Part shown: positions 28,658-37,311 of the stretch, one piece after another
Layout: every line of letters starts with the position of its first letter
Numbering within the stretch: the stretch's first letter is position 1
Origin: Bryobacterales bacterium
Lineage (GTDB): Bacteria > Acidobacteriota > Terriglobia > Bryobacterales > Bryobacteraceae
Assembly (NCBI GenBank): GCA_019261985.1
Contig: JAFAQY010000018.1
Coordinates: 62,001 to 126,000, forward strand
Length of the DNA: 64,000 bases
Direction of reading: 5' to 3'
Position numbers and translations under genes: made by a program
The notes under the pieces: generated by a model
The model's input: only the letters and a program-made list of their open reading frames with translations
Told to the model about the DNA's origin: nothing
The model's database searches: none

Positions 28658-28998
28658 TTCTTTTCCGCCGTGAAAGTCCCCTTGCCCAACTGTCCGTATT
28701 CGCACGTGCCGGTTATCTTCGAGCCTTCGATAGCGCCCTTGTAGACGACTTTCCCGGCCTGAGGTGCCTCGAACGACCACTCCGCGGAGTTTCCCTTTAC
28801 CGTCCCGGAGACTTTCGCATCGCCAAAAGTTCCGCCATATGTGCCGGAGAGGGTTTCACCCGTCTGCTTGAACATGAAAGTCGCCGTTCCATTGCCCACG
28901 TCGAGGCTCACGTTGGCGGTCCACGTTCCCGAAATATCGGCAGCTCGCAGAAAGAGCGCCGAAAGCAACAGACCCGTTACCACAGCAAGCGTTTTCAT
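28654..28998 (-). CDS. Small secreted beta-rich protein
   Basis: 114 residues: signal peptide MKTLAVVTGLLLSALFLRA, then DISGTWTANVSLDVGNGTATFMF and repeating beta-strand pairs ('GETLSGTYGGTFGDAKVSGTVKG', 'VVYKGAIEGSKITGTCEYGQLGKGTFTAEKK'). The pattern resembles small lipocalin-like acidobacterial proteins of unknown role. It follows the FAD subunit gene by 9 bases and overlaps the HAD start, so it belongs to the same operon. Export is clear; function is not. Confidence 0.7.
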   Translation of the reverse strand: MKTLAVVTGLLLSALFLRAADISGTWTANVSLDVGNGTATFMFKQTGETLSGTYGGTFGDAKVSGTVKGNSAEWSFEAPQAGKVVYKGAIEGSKITGTCEYGQLGKGTFTAEKK

Positions 28999-29007
28999 GG
29001 GCAGCTC

Positions 29008-30006
29008 CTAAGCGTTAGCGGAACTCAGCTTCGTGAGGCCGGAAGCGAGCAGTCCCTTGGCCATATCGATCTTGGTTGCGTTGTATTTCAGCGGCGCCGC
29101 ATTCGTCAGAGCCACGGAAACGGCTTGGGCCGCGAGATCCTCGCTCAACGATTTTCCTTTAAGAAAATTCTCCACGACGGCCTCTCGCAGCGGCTTTCCC
29201 GCGATTCCTCCGAAGACCACGCGGGCATCGTCTATGAGGCTCCCGCGAACTTGAAGGCTCATCGCCAGCGAAGCGATCGCGAAATCCCACACTCCGCGCG
29301 GGCGCAGCTTCTCGAAGGAAGCGCGAAGACCGGGTTTCGGCCGCGGGATCACGACTTCGGTGAGGATCTCGTTATGGCGGACCACGTGCGATTGGATTCT
29401 CCCATCGACCAGCAGATCGCCGGGAACCAGTTGTTCCATCGAAAGCTCTCTCGTTCCTGAAGGCGTGGCGAGCTTCACTCGCGCATCGAACGGGATAAGA
29501 GCGGTTGCCGCATCGCCGGGATAAACGGCATAACACAAACGGCCGCCCATCGCCGAATGGTAGTAGCTGTTATCGCCGATCGCGCCGTAGCAGATATAAC
29601 CGCCGTTGCGCCAGCAGGAATAGCCTCCGCGCAGGTACTGGCACCATACTTCCTGCAACAAATCGCCGCCCAATGTGGAGGCGTTGCGCAGCTCGGGCGA
29701 TGAGATCATGTTTACGGCTTGAACCAGCATCGGGTAGCGCTGCTTCAGCAACCCCGACTCGGCAATATCGGAGAGCTTGGTCGCCGTGCCGATACATACG
29801 TTGCCGTTTGCGTCTTCCTTGATGTAACGGAGGTTGTCGATTTTCTTAATGTCAACAAGGTGCGTAGGCGCTTGCTGAAGCCGGTTTTTTAGCCGGACCA
29901 GAAGATCGGTTCCTCCGGCGTAAACTCCCGCTTCGCTTCCATGTTGCGTCAGGATTTGTATCGCTTCATCCACGCTTGAAGGACGGTAGATCGAGATCTT
30001 TTTCAC
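29008..30006 (-). CDS. FAD-binding subunit of xanthine-dehydrogenase-type oxidoreductase (CoxM/PaoB-like)
   Basis: 332 residues from GTG at 30006 (VKKISIYRPSSVDEAI). The long N-terminal extension of the open frame lies in the upstream gene and is rejected. Order: FAD-binding fold with AGGTDLLVRLKNRL, IKKIDNLRYI, ISSPELRNASTLGGDLLQ and the C-terminal CO-dehydrogenase flavoprotein region. A Cys-bearing insert at C122, C131 and C139 (WCQYLRGG, SCWRNGG, ICYGA) recalls the [4Fe-4S]-binding insert of E. coli PaoB. GTG overlaps the stop of the Mo-subunit gene (GTGA), so the subunits are translated together. Confidence 0.9.
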   Translation of the reverse strand: MKKISIYRPSSVDEAIQILTQHGSEAGVYAGGTDLLVRLKNRLQQAPTHLVDIKKIDNLRYIKEDANGNVCIGTATKLSDIAESGLLKQRYPMLVQAVNMISSPELRNASTLGGDLLQEVWCQYLRGGYSCWRNGGYICYGAIGDNSYYHSAMGGRLCYAVYPGDAATALIPFDARVKLATPSGTRELSMEQLVPGDLLVDGRIQSHVVRHNEILTEVVIPRPKPGLRASFEKLRPRGVWDFAIASLAMSLQVRGSLIDDARVVFGGIAGKPLREAVVENFLKGKSLSEDLAAQAVSVALTNAAPLKYNATKIDMAKGLLASGLTKLSSANA

Positions 30007-33000
30007 GCGCGGCTCCCCTGTGTTCGCAAGCCGGCCATGATTTTCTCGCGCGTGATCGGATGTTCTCTGACGCGTACCGCACAGGCGTTGTAGATCGCAT
30101 TCGCGATCGCTCCCGGAACCGAGCCGATACTCGTCTCGCTGAAACTCTTCACGCCGTAGAACCAGCGTGGCTCCAGGCTGTCGATATACAGTTGCGTGAC
30201 TTTCGGAATATCCATGATGGTCGGCAGCCGGTACGAAAGATAGCCGACGCTGTAATGCCGGGTGCCGGGGAATTCGCGGTCCCACGGAATTGCATCTGTT
30301 GTTAGCTGCGTGCTTTCCACCAGCGAACCGACCATGTCCGCTTCCGAAACCAAAGGATTGATCACAATCCCGGTATCGTGGGCATACACCGCGCGGATAA
30401 AGCGCCAGTCGCCGGTCCAGGTATCGACCTCCACTTCGGCGAAGCATGCGCCCAATCCTTTATTCGCGGCTCCGCGCTCGCCTCCCGCCACTCCGCGGCC
30501 TGTCGCGCGAATGGGGCCCGCATTGGCCTTCACCAGGGCGGCAAACGCGACACTTTTCTTCGGATCTTCAGCGGCGGAGATGACGCCATCGCGCATCTGC
30601 AGCTTCGCCGGATCGGATTTCAGCATGTCAGCCGCGCGCTTCAGCAGATCCCGGCGGAGTTTATCCGCGGCGCTGCAAATCGCCGCGCCTTGCAGAGTAA
30701 TTGTCCGGCCGCCGTACCAATCGTCGCTCGACGGCGCGATATCCGTATCGCCCCACAACAGGCGAATGCGATCGCGCGTCGTGAACCCCAGCATCTCCGC
30801 CACCAGGTGGGCCTGCGCCGTCGCGGCGTTCGATCCGCTATCCGGAAGCGCGATCTTCATGGTCACGTAACCGTCGCCGGATAATTCAAGCTCCGCCCCG
30901 AAGACACTTGCGCCGGGAATCGCGGCTAGTCTGCCGAACGCTTCCTCGCCTTCGTGATAGCCCATCAAACCGCCGTGATGCTGCGACATCGCCATTCCGA
31001 ACCCGCGCTTGAACCGCCCGGGGTTGCCGCCGGCAATCGGATTACGCTTTTCCCATCCAAACGCCTTCGCGCCCTCCCGTAAAACTTCTTCCGATGGGAA
31101 GGAATCGTAGGGGTAGCGAGTATCGCCGATCTTGGGCCGCGTCACGTGCATCAGCCGGAACTCTAGCGGGTCCTTGCCCACGGCTTCCGCCATCTCATCG
31201 ATCATGCTCTCCCACGACCATTTGGTTTCCTGCTGGTAGTAGCTGCGCGATGGCCCCGGCCGGGGCGCGTTCGTGCGATATGCGCTCCACATCGTCCTCC
31301 AATCGGGAACGGTCGATGTGTACAGCTCGAATTGATTGGCCGCGTTGCCGGGGCTGGAAGCATGCCCGCCGGACGCCAGGTCGCCGACGCTGACGTGCAC
31401 CTCATGCTCCAACGCCACGATGTGTCCGTCCTTGTTCGCGCCGACTTTGAATTTCGTGATCGTCTCGGGCTTAATCCGAAGCTGCGCCAGCTCCTGATCT
31501 TTTGGAAGCATCACCTTCACTGGACGCCCCGTCGCCTTGGCGATATGCGCGATCAGCGGATAAAAGCGCTCCGCGGCAAGCCTGGCCGCGCCGAATGTGC
31601 AGCCGTTCCACTTGTTCACGAAGCGGATTTTCGATGGATCGATTCCAAGGGCGGCCGCCAGAGCCGCGCGCGCGGGATAAATTCCCTGCCCCATGCCCCA
31701 TAGCGTGAGCCGGTCGCCATCCCACTTCGCCACGCTTCCCGAAGGCTGAATGGGAACCGATACTCCACCCACGAACGGATACGTGAACTCTTTCACGATC
31801 TCCGCTTCTACGAACGCGTTATCCACATCGCCTTGTTCCTGAGCCCAAGTCGCGCGCGGAAATTTCGCGGGCGAACCCGGATGCCGCAAAAGGTTGCCCT
31901 TGCCTTCCCGAAGATCGGGGGCATTCGCGGCCATCGCGTCCTTTAGCATTGACGCGAACGGCCGCACCTCGTATTCCACCTTAATAGCGGCAGCCGCGTC
32001 TTCCGCTTGATCTTCGGTATCGGCTGCGATGATCGCCACCACCTCGCCTTGAAGATTCAGCTCTTGCGGAAGCGGTTCGGGCAAAGGTTCGATTCCAGGA
32101 GGCGGCGGACCGGCGGGCTTGGGCGCGTTCTGATGCGTAAGGATTTGTGCCACGCCGGGCATCTTTTCCGCGGTCGAAGTATCGATGCTCTTGATCGCGG
32201 CGTGAGGATGCGGCGATACCAGAAACTTCACGTACAGCATGTCACGGAACCAAATACGGCTGCCGTACGATGCCTTTCCCGTGAAGCGCGGAATCGAGAC
32301 CTCCGGCAACGCGGGCATCGCCTTCCCGATCAATTTGAGGTTCTCCGGTGGATAGCCCTGCCATTTTTTGGTAACCGTTTTACGGGAACCCTCGATGAGT
32401 TCGTCGCCCGGAAGATGACCGCCCGCGGTGGAAACTTCGCGGACCATGGGCATGCGCACGTGAACGACAGATTCCGTCCCAGCTTCGATATTCGAGTTGT
32501 TTCCACGCATGACCGCGGCTGAATCCATCACCGTCCGGATAATCGCCGGATATGCGGAGCAGCGGCAGACGTGCCCGGCTAGAGCCGCCTTTACGTCGGA
32601 CTCCGACGGATTCGGATTCCTGTCGATCAGCGCCTTCGCGGTAACCACCCACCCGGGAGTGCAAAATCCGCAGTCCGCTGCAACGCGGGTGTGCCCGATG
32701 CGCTGTAAAGGATGTAAATTCTTTTCGTCGCCGACTCCCTCGATGGTCAAAATCTTTTTGCCCGCTGCTTCGGTGGCCAAAGTGTGGCAAGAGTAAAGCG
32801 GCGTTCCATCCACCAGCACGCTGCAAGCGCCACAGCTCGCGCGATTGCAGCTCCGGTTCGTGCCCGTAAGTCCCAGCTTGATGGCGATCACTTCCCACAG
32901 TGTGGTGCGCGCTTCGTATTCCGCAACATAGGACTTGCCGTTGACGATAAACGCAGCTTTTTCCGATGTCATCGGAGTCGCCGCCACCGGCGCGGCCACC

Positions 33001-33086
33001 CCAACCGGCGACATCTCGCTTCCGATGGTCGTGAGGACCACGCCGGACCCGGCGGCTTTCAGAAAATCGCGGCGCGAATAAGTCAT
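30003..33086 (-). CDS. Fused [2Fe-2S] / molybdopterin aldehyde-oxidase-type oxidoreductase, Tat-exported
   Basis: 1027 residues. A Tat signal (RRDFLKAAGSG) starts the chain. Residues about 45-200 are the small two-[2Fe-2S] domain: C80, C85, C88, C100 (CNRASCGAC) and C139, C142, C174, C176 (CGFCTPG, CRC). The rest is the molybdenum cofactor domain (MPALPEVSIPRFTGKASYGSRIW, GTGIVINPLVSEAD-type features, GRTITLQGAAICSA). In most relatives these are separate genes (PaoA and PaoC), so this is a fusion. Substrate unknown, perhaps an aldehyde or N-heterocycle. The start is the ATG at 33086, which overlaps the cytochrome gene stop (ATGA). Confidence 0.88.
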   Translation of the reverse strand: MTYSRRDFLKAAGSGVVLTTIGSEMSPVGVAAPVAATPMTSEKAAFIVNGKSYVAEYEARTTLWEVIAIKLGLTGTNRSCNRASCGACSVLVDGTPLYSCHTLATEAAGKKILTIEGVGDEKNLHPLQRIGHTRVAADCGFCTPGWVVTAKALIDRNPNPSESDVKAALAGHVCRCSAYPAIIRTVMDSAAVMRGNNSNIEAGTESVVHVRMPMVREVSTAGGHLPGDELIEGSRKTVTKKWQGYPPENLKLIGKAMPALPEVSIPRFTGKASYGSRIWFRDMLYVKFLVSPHPHAAIKSIDTSTAEKMPGVAQILTHQNAPKPAGPPPPGIEPLPEPLPQELNLQGEVVAIIAADTEDQAEDAAAAIKVEYEVRPFASMLKDAMAANAPDLREGKGNLLRHPGSPAKFPRATWAQEQGDVDNAFVEAEIVKEFTYPFVGGVSVPIQPSGSVAKWDGDRLTLWGMGQGIYPARAALAAALGIDPSKIRFVNKWNGCTFGAARLAAERFYPLIAHIAKATGRPVKVMLPKDQELAQLRIKPETITKFKVGANKDGHIVALEHEVHVSVGDLASGGHASSPGNAANQFELYTSTVPDWRTMWSAYRTNAPRPGPSRSYYQQETKWSWESMIDEMAEAVGKDPLEFRLMHVTRPKIGDTRYPYDSFPSEEVLREGAKAFGWEKRNPIAGGNPGRFKRGFGMAMSQHHGGLMGYHEGEEAFGRLAAIPGASVFGAELELSGDGYVTMKIALPDSGSNAATAQAHLVAEMLGFTTRDRIRLLWGDTDIAPSSDDWYGGRTITLQGAAICSAADKLRRDLLKRAADMLKSDPAKLQMRDGVISAAEDPKKSVAFAALVKANAGPIRATGRGVAGGERGAANKGLGACFAEVEVDTWTGDWRFIRAVYAHDTGIVINPLVSEADMVGSLVESTQLTTDAIPWDREFPGTRHYSVGYLSYRLPTIMDIPKVTQLYIDSLEPRWFYGVKSFSETSIGSVPGAIANAIYNACAVRVREHPITREKIMAGLRTQGSRA

Positions 33087-33517
33087 TTCGATCCGTCTCC
33101 GCGGGGAAACACATTTGGCCGATATTGTTTGTGGCATCCGGTGCAGGCGGCATCGATCGCATCGGTTACGGCGCCGAGCGCTTTTACGTCTTTGCTTTCC
33201 GCCGCTTTGTAAGCGGCCATGCCGGCCTCGGAAAGCATCTTCGCGTTTTTCGCCCAGTCGCCCTGTTCGCGGACTCGGCCGGGCAACATCAGCAAGTCGC
33301 CGCTTTCCGCTAGCGTGAGAGCACTGCGGCGGACGCCCGCCCACTCGCTATCGTTTTGAGGTCCGCCGCGATTTACGGACAGCAGGATTTCGTTCGAAGC
33401 CGGATGGATCAAATCCAGCATGAGTTGCTTCATTGCGACCGAACGGGAAAAGTCTTGCTGCGCAGGCAATAATGCGCCGGCGAAAAGGGCAACACCCGTG
33501 GCGCGGCCAAGTTTCAT
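33083..33517 (-). CDS. Secreted class II (c'-type) cytochrome c
   Basis: 144 residues with signal peptide MKLGRATGVALFAGALLPAQ and a single C-terminal heme motif CTGCH near residue 122-126 (IDAACTGCHKQYRP), the placement typical of cytochrome c'/c556. The helix pattern MKQLMLDLIHPASNEIL also fits. It is the first gene of the operon, overlapping the Mo-enzyme start by 4 bases, and is the likely electron acceptor for that enzyme. Confidence 0.88.
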   Translation of the reverse strand: MKLGRATGVALFAGALLPAQQDFSRSVAMKQLMLDLIHPASNEILLSVNRGGPQNDSEWAGVRRSALTLAESGDLLMLPGRVREQGDWAKNAKMLSEAGMAAYKAAESKDVKALGAVTDAIDAACTGCHKQYRPNVFPRGDGSK

Positions 33518-33557
33518 GCCGCCTGCAAGTATACGTCATCCACCGGCAGCCGGCACA

Positions 33558-33585
33558 CAAAGAGAAGGGCGGCGCGCAGCCGCCC
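33558..33585 (-). terminator. Probable rho-independent terminator
   Basis: On the minus strand GGGCGGC-TGCGC-GCCGCCC forms a 7-bp perfect GC stem (33567-33585), followed by TTCTCTTTG. It lies downstream of the small Lys/Gln-rich protein gene and upstream of the cytochrome gene. Confidence 0.65.
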
Positions 33586-33618
33586 CTCAATTCCTGCCTT
33601 GTCCAGTTGTTTATTGAC

Positions 33619-33855
33619 TTACTTCTGTGGGGTCTGAGATCCGGCGCCAGGCGCGGCCGGCGCTTTGCTCGCATCGCTGGGAGCGGTGTTGTTGTTCTGG
33701 TTCTTGTTCTTCTTGTGCTTGTGCTTGGGTTGAGTTGTCTGCCCCTGCGTTTGTCCCGCCGGAGCCTGGGCGTTACTGGGCGCCTGAGGGGCCGGCGCGT
33801 TCTGTGCTAGAAGGCCAACCGCGGCGACCATGGATGTCAGGATCACTTTTTTCAT
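33619..33855 (-). CDS. Small secreted low-complexity protein
   Basis: 78 residues: signal peptide MKKVILTSMVAAVGLLAQ, then Pro/Ala/Gln-rich sequence with a Lys/His/Asn core (KHKHKKNKNQNN). It looks like an unstructured periplasmic protein, similar in composition to acid-shock and other low-complexity exported peptides. A good AAGGAGA site lies upstream of the ATG, and a hairpin with a T-rich tail follows its stop, so it is probably a single-gene unit. Confidence 0.65.
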   Translation of the reverse strand: MKKVILTSMVAAVGLLAQNAPAPQAPSNAQAPAGQTQGQTTQPKHKHKKNKNQNNNTAPSDASKAPAAPGAGSQTPQK

Positions 33856-34009
33856 TTTTTGCTGTTTCTCCTTGCTTTTCGAGAGGGTTTTGATTCTCCC
33901 TCACGTTTCCATCATGCGGGCTTGGACGAAAAGACACGATCCCGTGCGCAGGTCAAGTTTTGTAGCCTTCTGGGGCTAACGACGAAAAGTATTTTTTCAT
34001 GGAAGGAGC

Positions 34010-34705
34010 TTAATGATGAAGCTCGCGTGAATTGAGATCCGCCAATTCACGAAGGGCCAGGCGGCCGGTGTAGATCGCCATACCCAGCGCCGCGTGGACG
34101 CCGATAGCATCAAGCTCGCGGATTTCTTCCAGCGTCGTGATGCCGCCCGCCGCCGTAATCTCGCGATCTGTTGCGGCACGAAGGCGGCGGAACCACGCCA
34201 TATCGGTTCCTTGCATCATGCCCTCTTTGTCGACGTAGGTGCAGAGGAATCCCGCGCAGAATGGCTCCATGCGGCTGATCACTTCCTCGGCGGTGAACGG
34301 AGTCGCCTCGCGCCAGCCCTTCACCACGATCTTGCCTTCTTTCGAATCCAAAGCGACGATAACGCGCTCGGGCTCGACCGCGGCCGCAATCTTCGCGAGC
34401 TCCGGCGTGAAAGCGGCCGTTCCCACGATCACCCGGTATGCGCCCTGCTCGACCAATCGCTTGGCGCGATCGGCGTTCCGTACTCCTCCGCCCACTCGGC
34501 AGCGCGCCCGCGACGCAAGGAATTCGACCAGTGCCGAATTTTCGCCGTTGCCCATGGCCGCGTTGAGATCGATCGCTTGGATCTCCGGAAATGCCACGAA
34601 GCGCTGCAGCATTTCCAATGGGCTGTCGCCCTCCAGAGCCTTCCTGCTGCCCTGAACGAGTTGCACTACTTTCCCGTCCATCAGATCGATGCAGGGAATG
34701 ATCAT
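34010..34705 (-). CDS. hisA: HisA, ProFAR isomerase
   Basis: Fourth step of histidine synthesis: opens the ribose ring of ProFAR to PRFAR. A beta/alpha barrel of 231 residues with the catalytic Asp near the start ([15 protein letters not shown]), [13 protein letters not shown] and [16 protein letters not shown]. Last gene of the operon; its ATG overlaps the hisF stop by 4 bases. Confidence 0.96.
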   Translation of the reverse strand: MIIPCIDLMDGKVVQLVQGSRKALEGDSPLEMLQRFVAFPEIQAIDLNAAMGNGENSALVEFLASRARCRVGGGVRNADRAKRLVEQGAYRVIVGTAAFTPELAKIAAAVEPERVIVALDSKEGKIVVKGWREATPFTAEEVISRMEPFCAGFLCTYVDKEGMMQGTDMAWFRRLRAATDREITAAGGITTLEEIRELDAIGVHAALGMAIYTGRLALRELADLNSRELHH

Positions 34706-35454
34706 ACGCGCACGGGGACGTGCTCCCCAGCCAGGTACTGCTTCAAATCTCCCACTGTGTAGGCGCCGTAATGGAAAACCGATGCGGCCAGCGCGGCGTC
34801 GGCATGCTGGAGAACTTCAGCGAAATCCCGCGGCTTCCCCGCCCCGCCGGAAGCGATTACAGGAATGGAGGTCGCGTTGCGCACGGCGCGGGTCAGCGCG
34901 CAATCGAAGCCCGTTTGCACGCCATCCGTGTCCATGGATGTGAGCAGGATTTCACCCGCCCCCAGCTCCTGGCCACGACGCGCCCACTCGACGGCATCGA
35001 TGCCCTCGTCATGGCGCCCGCCGCGCGTGTAGACGTTCCAGCCCGCCTCCGGCCTGCGGCGTGCGTCGATCGCAAGCACAACGGCTTGCGCGCCGAACTC
35101 GGCGCTCATCTCAGAGATTAGTTCCGGCCGGTGGACCGCGGCGGTATTAACGCTGACCTTATCGGCGCCGGCATGCAGGATGCGGCGGGCGTCTTCCACG
35201 GATCGAATGCCTCCGCCTACCGTCAGCGGAATAAATATTTCCCGGGCCGTTCGCGCAACCACATCCACCATGGTGTCGCGACCGTCGCTTGAGGCCGTGA
35301 TGTCCAGAAAAACGACCTCGTCGGCGCCTTGCTCGTTGTAGCGGGCCGCGAGCTCCACCGGGTCCCCGGCGTCCCGCAAGTTAACGAAATTTACACCTTT
35401 GACCACGCGGCCGCCGGTGACATCCAGGCAGGGAATGATGCGCTTGGCTAGCAT
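34702..35454 (-). CDS. hisF: HisF, imidazoleglycerol-phosphate synthase cyclase subunit
   Basis: Cyclase subunit that makes IGP and AICAR from PRFAR and the ammonia made by HisH. The barrel has catalytic Asp near the start ([20 protein letters not shown]) and the second acid in VVLAIDARR. The open frame extends 234 bases upstream, but the conserved start is the ATG at 35454, which overlaps the end of hisH by 7 bases. 250 residues, normal for the family. Confidence 0.96.
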   Translation of the reverse strand: MLAKRIIPCLDVTGGRVVKGVNFVNLRDAGDPVELAARYNEQGADEVVFLDITASSDGRDTMVDVVARTAREIFIPLTVGGGIRSVEDARRILHAGADKVSVNTAAVHRPELISEMSAEFGAQAVVLAIDARRRPEAGWNVYTRGGRHDEGIDAVEWARRGQELGAGEILLTSMDTDGVQTGFDCALTRAVRNATSIPVIASGGAGKPRDFAEVLQHADAALAASVFHYGAYTVGDLKQYLAGEHVPVRV

Positions 35455-36059
35455 GCTTCGATGAAATTCTTGACCACAGCTAAACCCGATGGTCCGGATT
35501 TTTCGGGATGAAACTGGACGCCGTATACATTCGCCTGCTCCAGCACAGCCGTGAAGGGAACGATGTAATCGCAAACCGCCGCGGTCGCCGCCACAATCGG
35601 GCAATAATAACTGTTCGCGAAATAGAAGTACTTCGCGCACGACGAAACCCGATCGTCTGTGCCGCGTAGCAGACGCGTTTCGCGGCAAGGCCGCACTTCA
35701 TCCCAACCCATGTGCGGAATGCGCAGATCGCCCCGAAACCGCTTGACCTCCCCGGCATATATCCCGAGGCCGCGTTCTGCCGGAGCTTCCTCGCTAGACG
35801 TGAACAGCGCCTGAAGCCCCAGGCAAATGCCCATGAAGGGCACGCCCGCTTGAATCCGCTCCACCAGCGCGTCGCGCACACGGAGCTCATCCAGCGCGCG
35901 CATCATTTGCCCGAAATGGCCGACGCCGGGAAGAATGATCTTTGTCGCGCCGCGCAGCCCGCCGGCATTGCGAATCAACTCGTATGGCGCGCCCAGCGCT
36001 CCCAGCGTGTTCTTTACGGATTGCAGGTTGCCCGCTCCATAATCGAAGATCGAGATCAT
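35448..36059 (-). CDS. hisH: HisH, imidazoleglycerol-phosphate synthase glutaminase subunit
   Basis: Type I glutamine amidotransferase with nucleophile C79 in [31 protein letters not shown] is the family start, and [12 protein letters not shown] holds the His/Glu of the triad. It supplies ammonia to HisF. The ATG at 36059 gives a 203-residue protein; the longer frame reaches into hisB and is rejected. ATGA overlaps the hisB stop. Confidence 0.96.
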   Translation of the reverse strand: MISIFDYGAGNLQSVKNTLGALGAPYELIRNAGGLRGATKIILPGVGHFGQMMRALDELRVRDALVERIQAGVPFMGICLGLQALFTSSEEAPAERGLGIYAGEVKRFRGDLRIPHMGWDEVRPCRETRLLRGTDDRVSSCAKYFYFANSYYCPIVAATAAVCDYIVPFTAVLEQANVYGVQFHPEKSGPSGLAVVKNFIEAC

Positions 36060-36643
36060 AACAGGCCCTTTGTGGACGGAAGTTGCTCCTTCAAACGCGC
36101 GTCTTTTGAGCACGCATACCGCATCGCGCGCGCAAAACATTTGAATACCGCCTCAAGTTTATGGTGGGTGGACCGGCCGTACAGAACTTTCGCGTGAAGG
36201 TTCGCTCCGACGTGATTCACGAAACCGCCGAAGAAATCTTCGACGAGCTCGGTTTGCAGATCGCCGACCAGGCGCGTTCTGACCAGGTCTTTGTAAACCA
36301 GCGCCGGGCGGCCACCCAGATCCACCGCCACCACCGCTAAAGTTTCATCCATCGGCAATACGAAATATCCCGCGCGGTTGATGCCGCGCCGGTCCGCCAG
36401 CGCCTTTGAAAAAAGCTGCCCAAGCACGATGCCCGTGTCTTCTACCGTGTGATGCTGATCGACATCCAGGTCGCCTTTGGCTTGGAGCATCAAATCGAAA
36501 CCTCCGTGTTTCGAAAAAAGCTCCAGCATGTGATCGAAAAAACGGATGCCGGTCGAAATTTGATATTTCCCCCCGCCTTCGATGCCCAGCGCGCCCCGGA
36601 TCTGCGTCTCCTTCGTATTGCGTTCAATAGACGCGCGCCTCAC
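36056..36643 (-). CDS. hisB: HisB, imidazoleglycerol-phosphate dehydratase
   Basis: Removes water from IGP to give imidazole acetol-phosphate. 195 residues, the plain IGPD domain without a fused histidinol-phosphatase half. Metal ligands are in [16 protein letters not shown] and [14 protein letters not shown] start near [19 protein letters not shown] is the family norm. The gene overlaps the neighbouring HAD gene by 4 bases. Confidence 0.96.
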   Translation of the reverse strand: MRRASIERNTKETQIRGALGIEGGGKYQISTGIRFFDHMLELFSKHGGFDLMLQAKGDLDVDQHHTVEDTGIVLGQLFSKALADRRGINRAGYFVLPMDETLAVVAVDLGGRPALVYKDLVRTRLVGDLQTELVEDFFGGFVNHVGANLHAKVLYGRSTHHKLEAVFKCFARAMRYACSKDARLKEQLPSTKGLL

Positions 36644-37311
36644 AACACACCTTCAATCTGATTTACGTTTTCTATAATCGCGACGGCGTTCTCTTGTTCA
36701 AAAAGCCGCTTCAATTCCTCGCGACGTGAGTGAGCTTCCGCCAATACACCAATGAAAGGCACTCCCGCCGCGCCGGCCGAGCGCGCGTCGTCGATCGTGT
36801 CGCCCACGAACAATAGCTTCCTTCCGGGCTTCATACGCTGGATGGCGAGGAGACCATCCGGAGCGGGTTTTCCGCGGACAACGTGATCGGCGCAGATGAT
36901 CGGATCAAAGCGCAACTCCGGCGCAAAACGATTCAAGGTTATGTCCAACTCGTAACGCAGGCGGCCGGTGAACACGGCGAGACCGGATTTCCCGGATAGA
37001 CGTTCAAGCAGTCCGGCCTGAGGAATCCAGCTTTCCCTGCGAATCAAACCGTCGCCATTGGTGCCGAGGAAGATCCGGTTGAAATAATCCACCACGGTCC
37101 CATAGTCGACTTCGGTTCCAAGATCGGCACAGATTCTTTGGGATAAGGCCCAGTCGTTATTCCATCCTCCTGCGTTCTTGTATTTCTGCACCAGTTCGCG
37201 CTCCACGCGCTGACCGGTGAAATACTCTACCGTCTGAACTATTGCCTGCCTATAGGACTCCGTCACTTCCGCGAGCACGCCGTCCATGTCGAAGACGATT
37301 ATCGATTCCAC
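36640..37311 (-). CDS. HAD phosphatase of the TIGR01548 type, candidate histidinol-phosphatase
   Basis: Subfamily IA HAD fold: nucleophile motif [24 protein letters not shown] (motif II Thr) and [18 protein letters not shown] (motif IV). The best start is GTG at 37311 ([11 protein letters not shown]), overlapping the end of hisC by 13 bases; an upstream ATG lies within hisC. Position between hisC and hisB, plus lack of any other histidinol-phosphatase in the operon, suggests that it performs that step. TIGR01548 members are known next to histidine genes, but the activity here is inference. Confidence 0.72.
   Translation of the reverse strand: MESIIVFDMDGVLAEVTESYRQAIVQTVEYFTGQRVERELVQKYKNAGGWNNDWALSQRICADLGTEVDYGTVVDYFNRIFLGTNGDGLIRRESWIPQAGLLERLSGKSGLAVFTGRLRYELDITLNRFAPELRFDPIICADHVVRGKPAPDGLLAIQRMKPGRKLLFVGDTIDDARSAGAAGVPFIGVLAEAHSRREELKRLFEQENAVAIIENVNQIEGVL

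Noticed and set aside
30006..30447. N-terminal extension of the FAD-subunit frame upstream of its GTG
   Set aside because: The extension lies inside the Mo-subunit gene and has no similarity to the family. The GTG at 30006 gives the expected start and a GTGA coupling.
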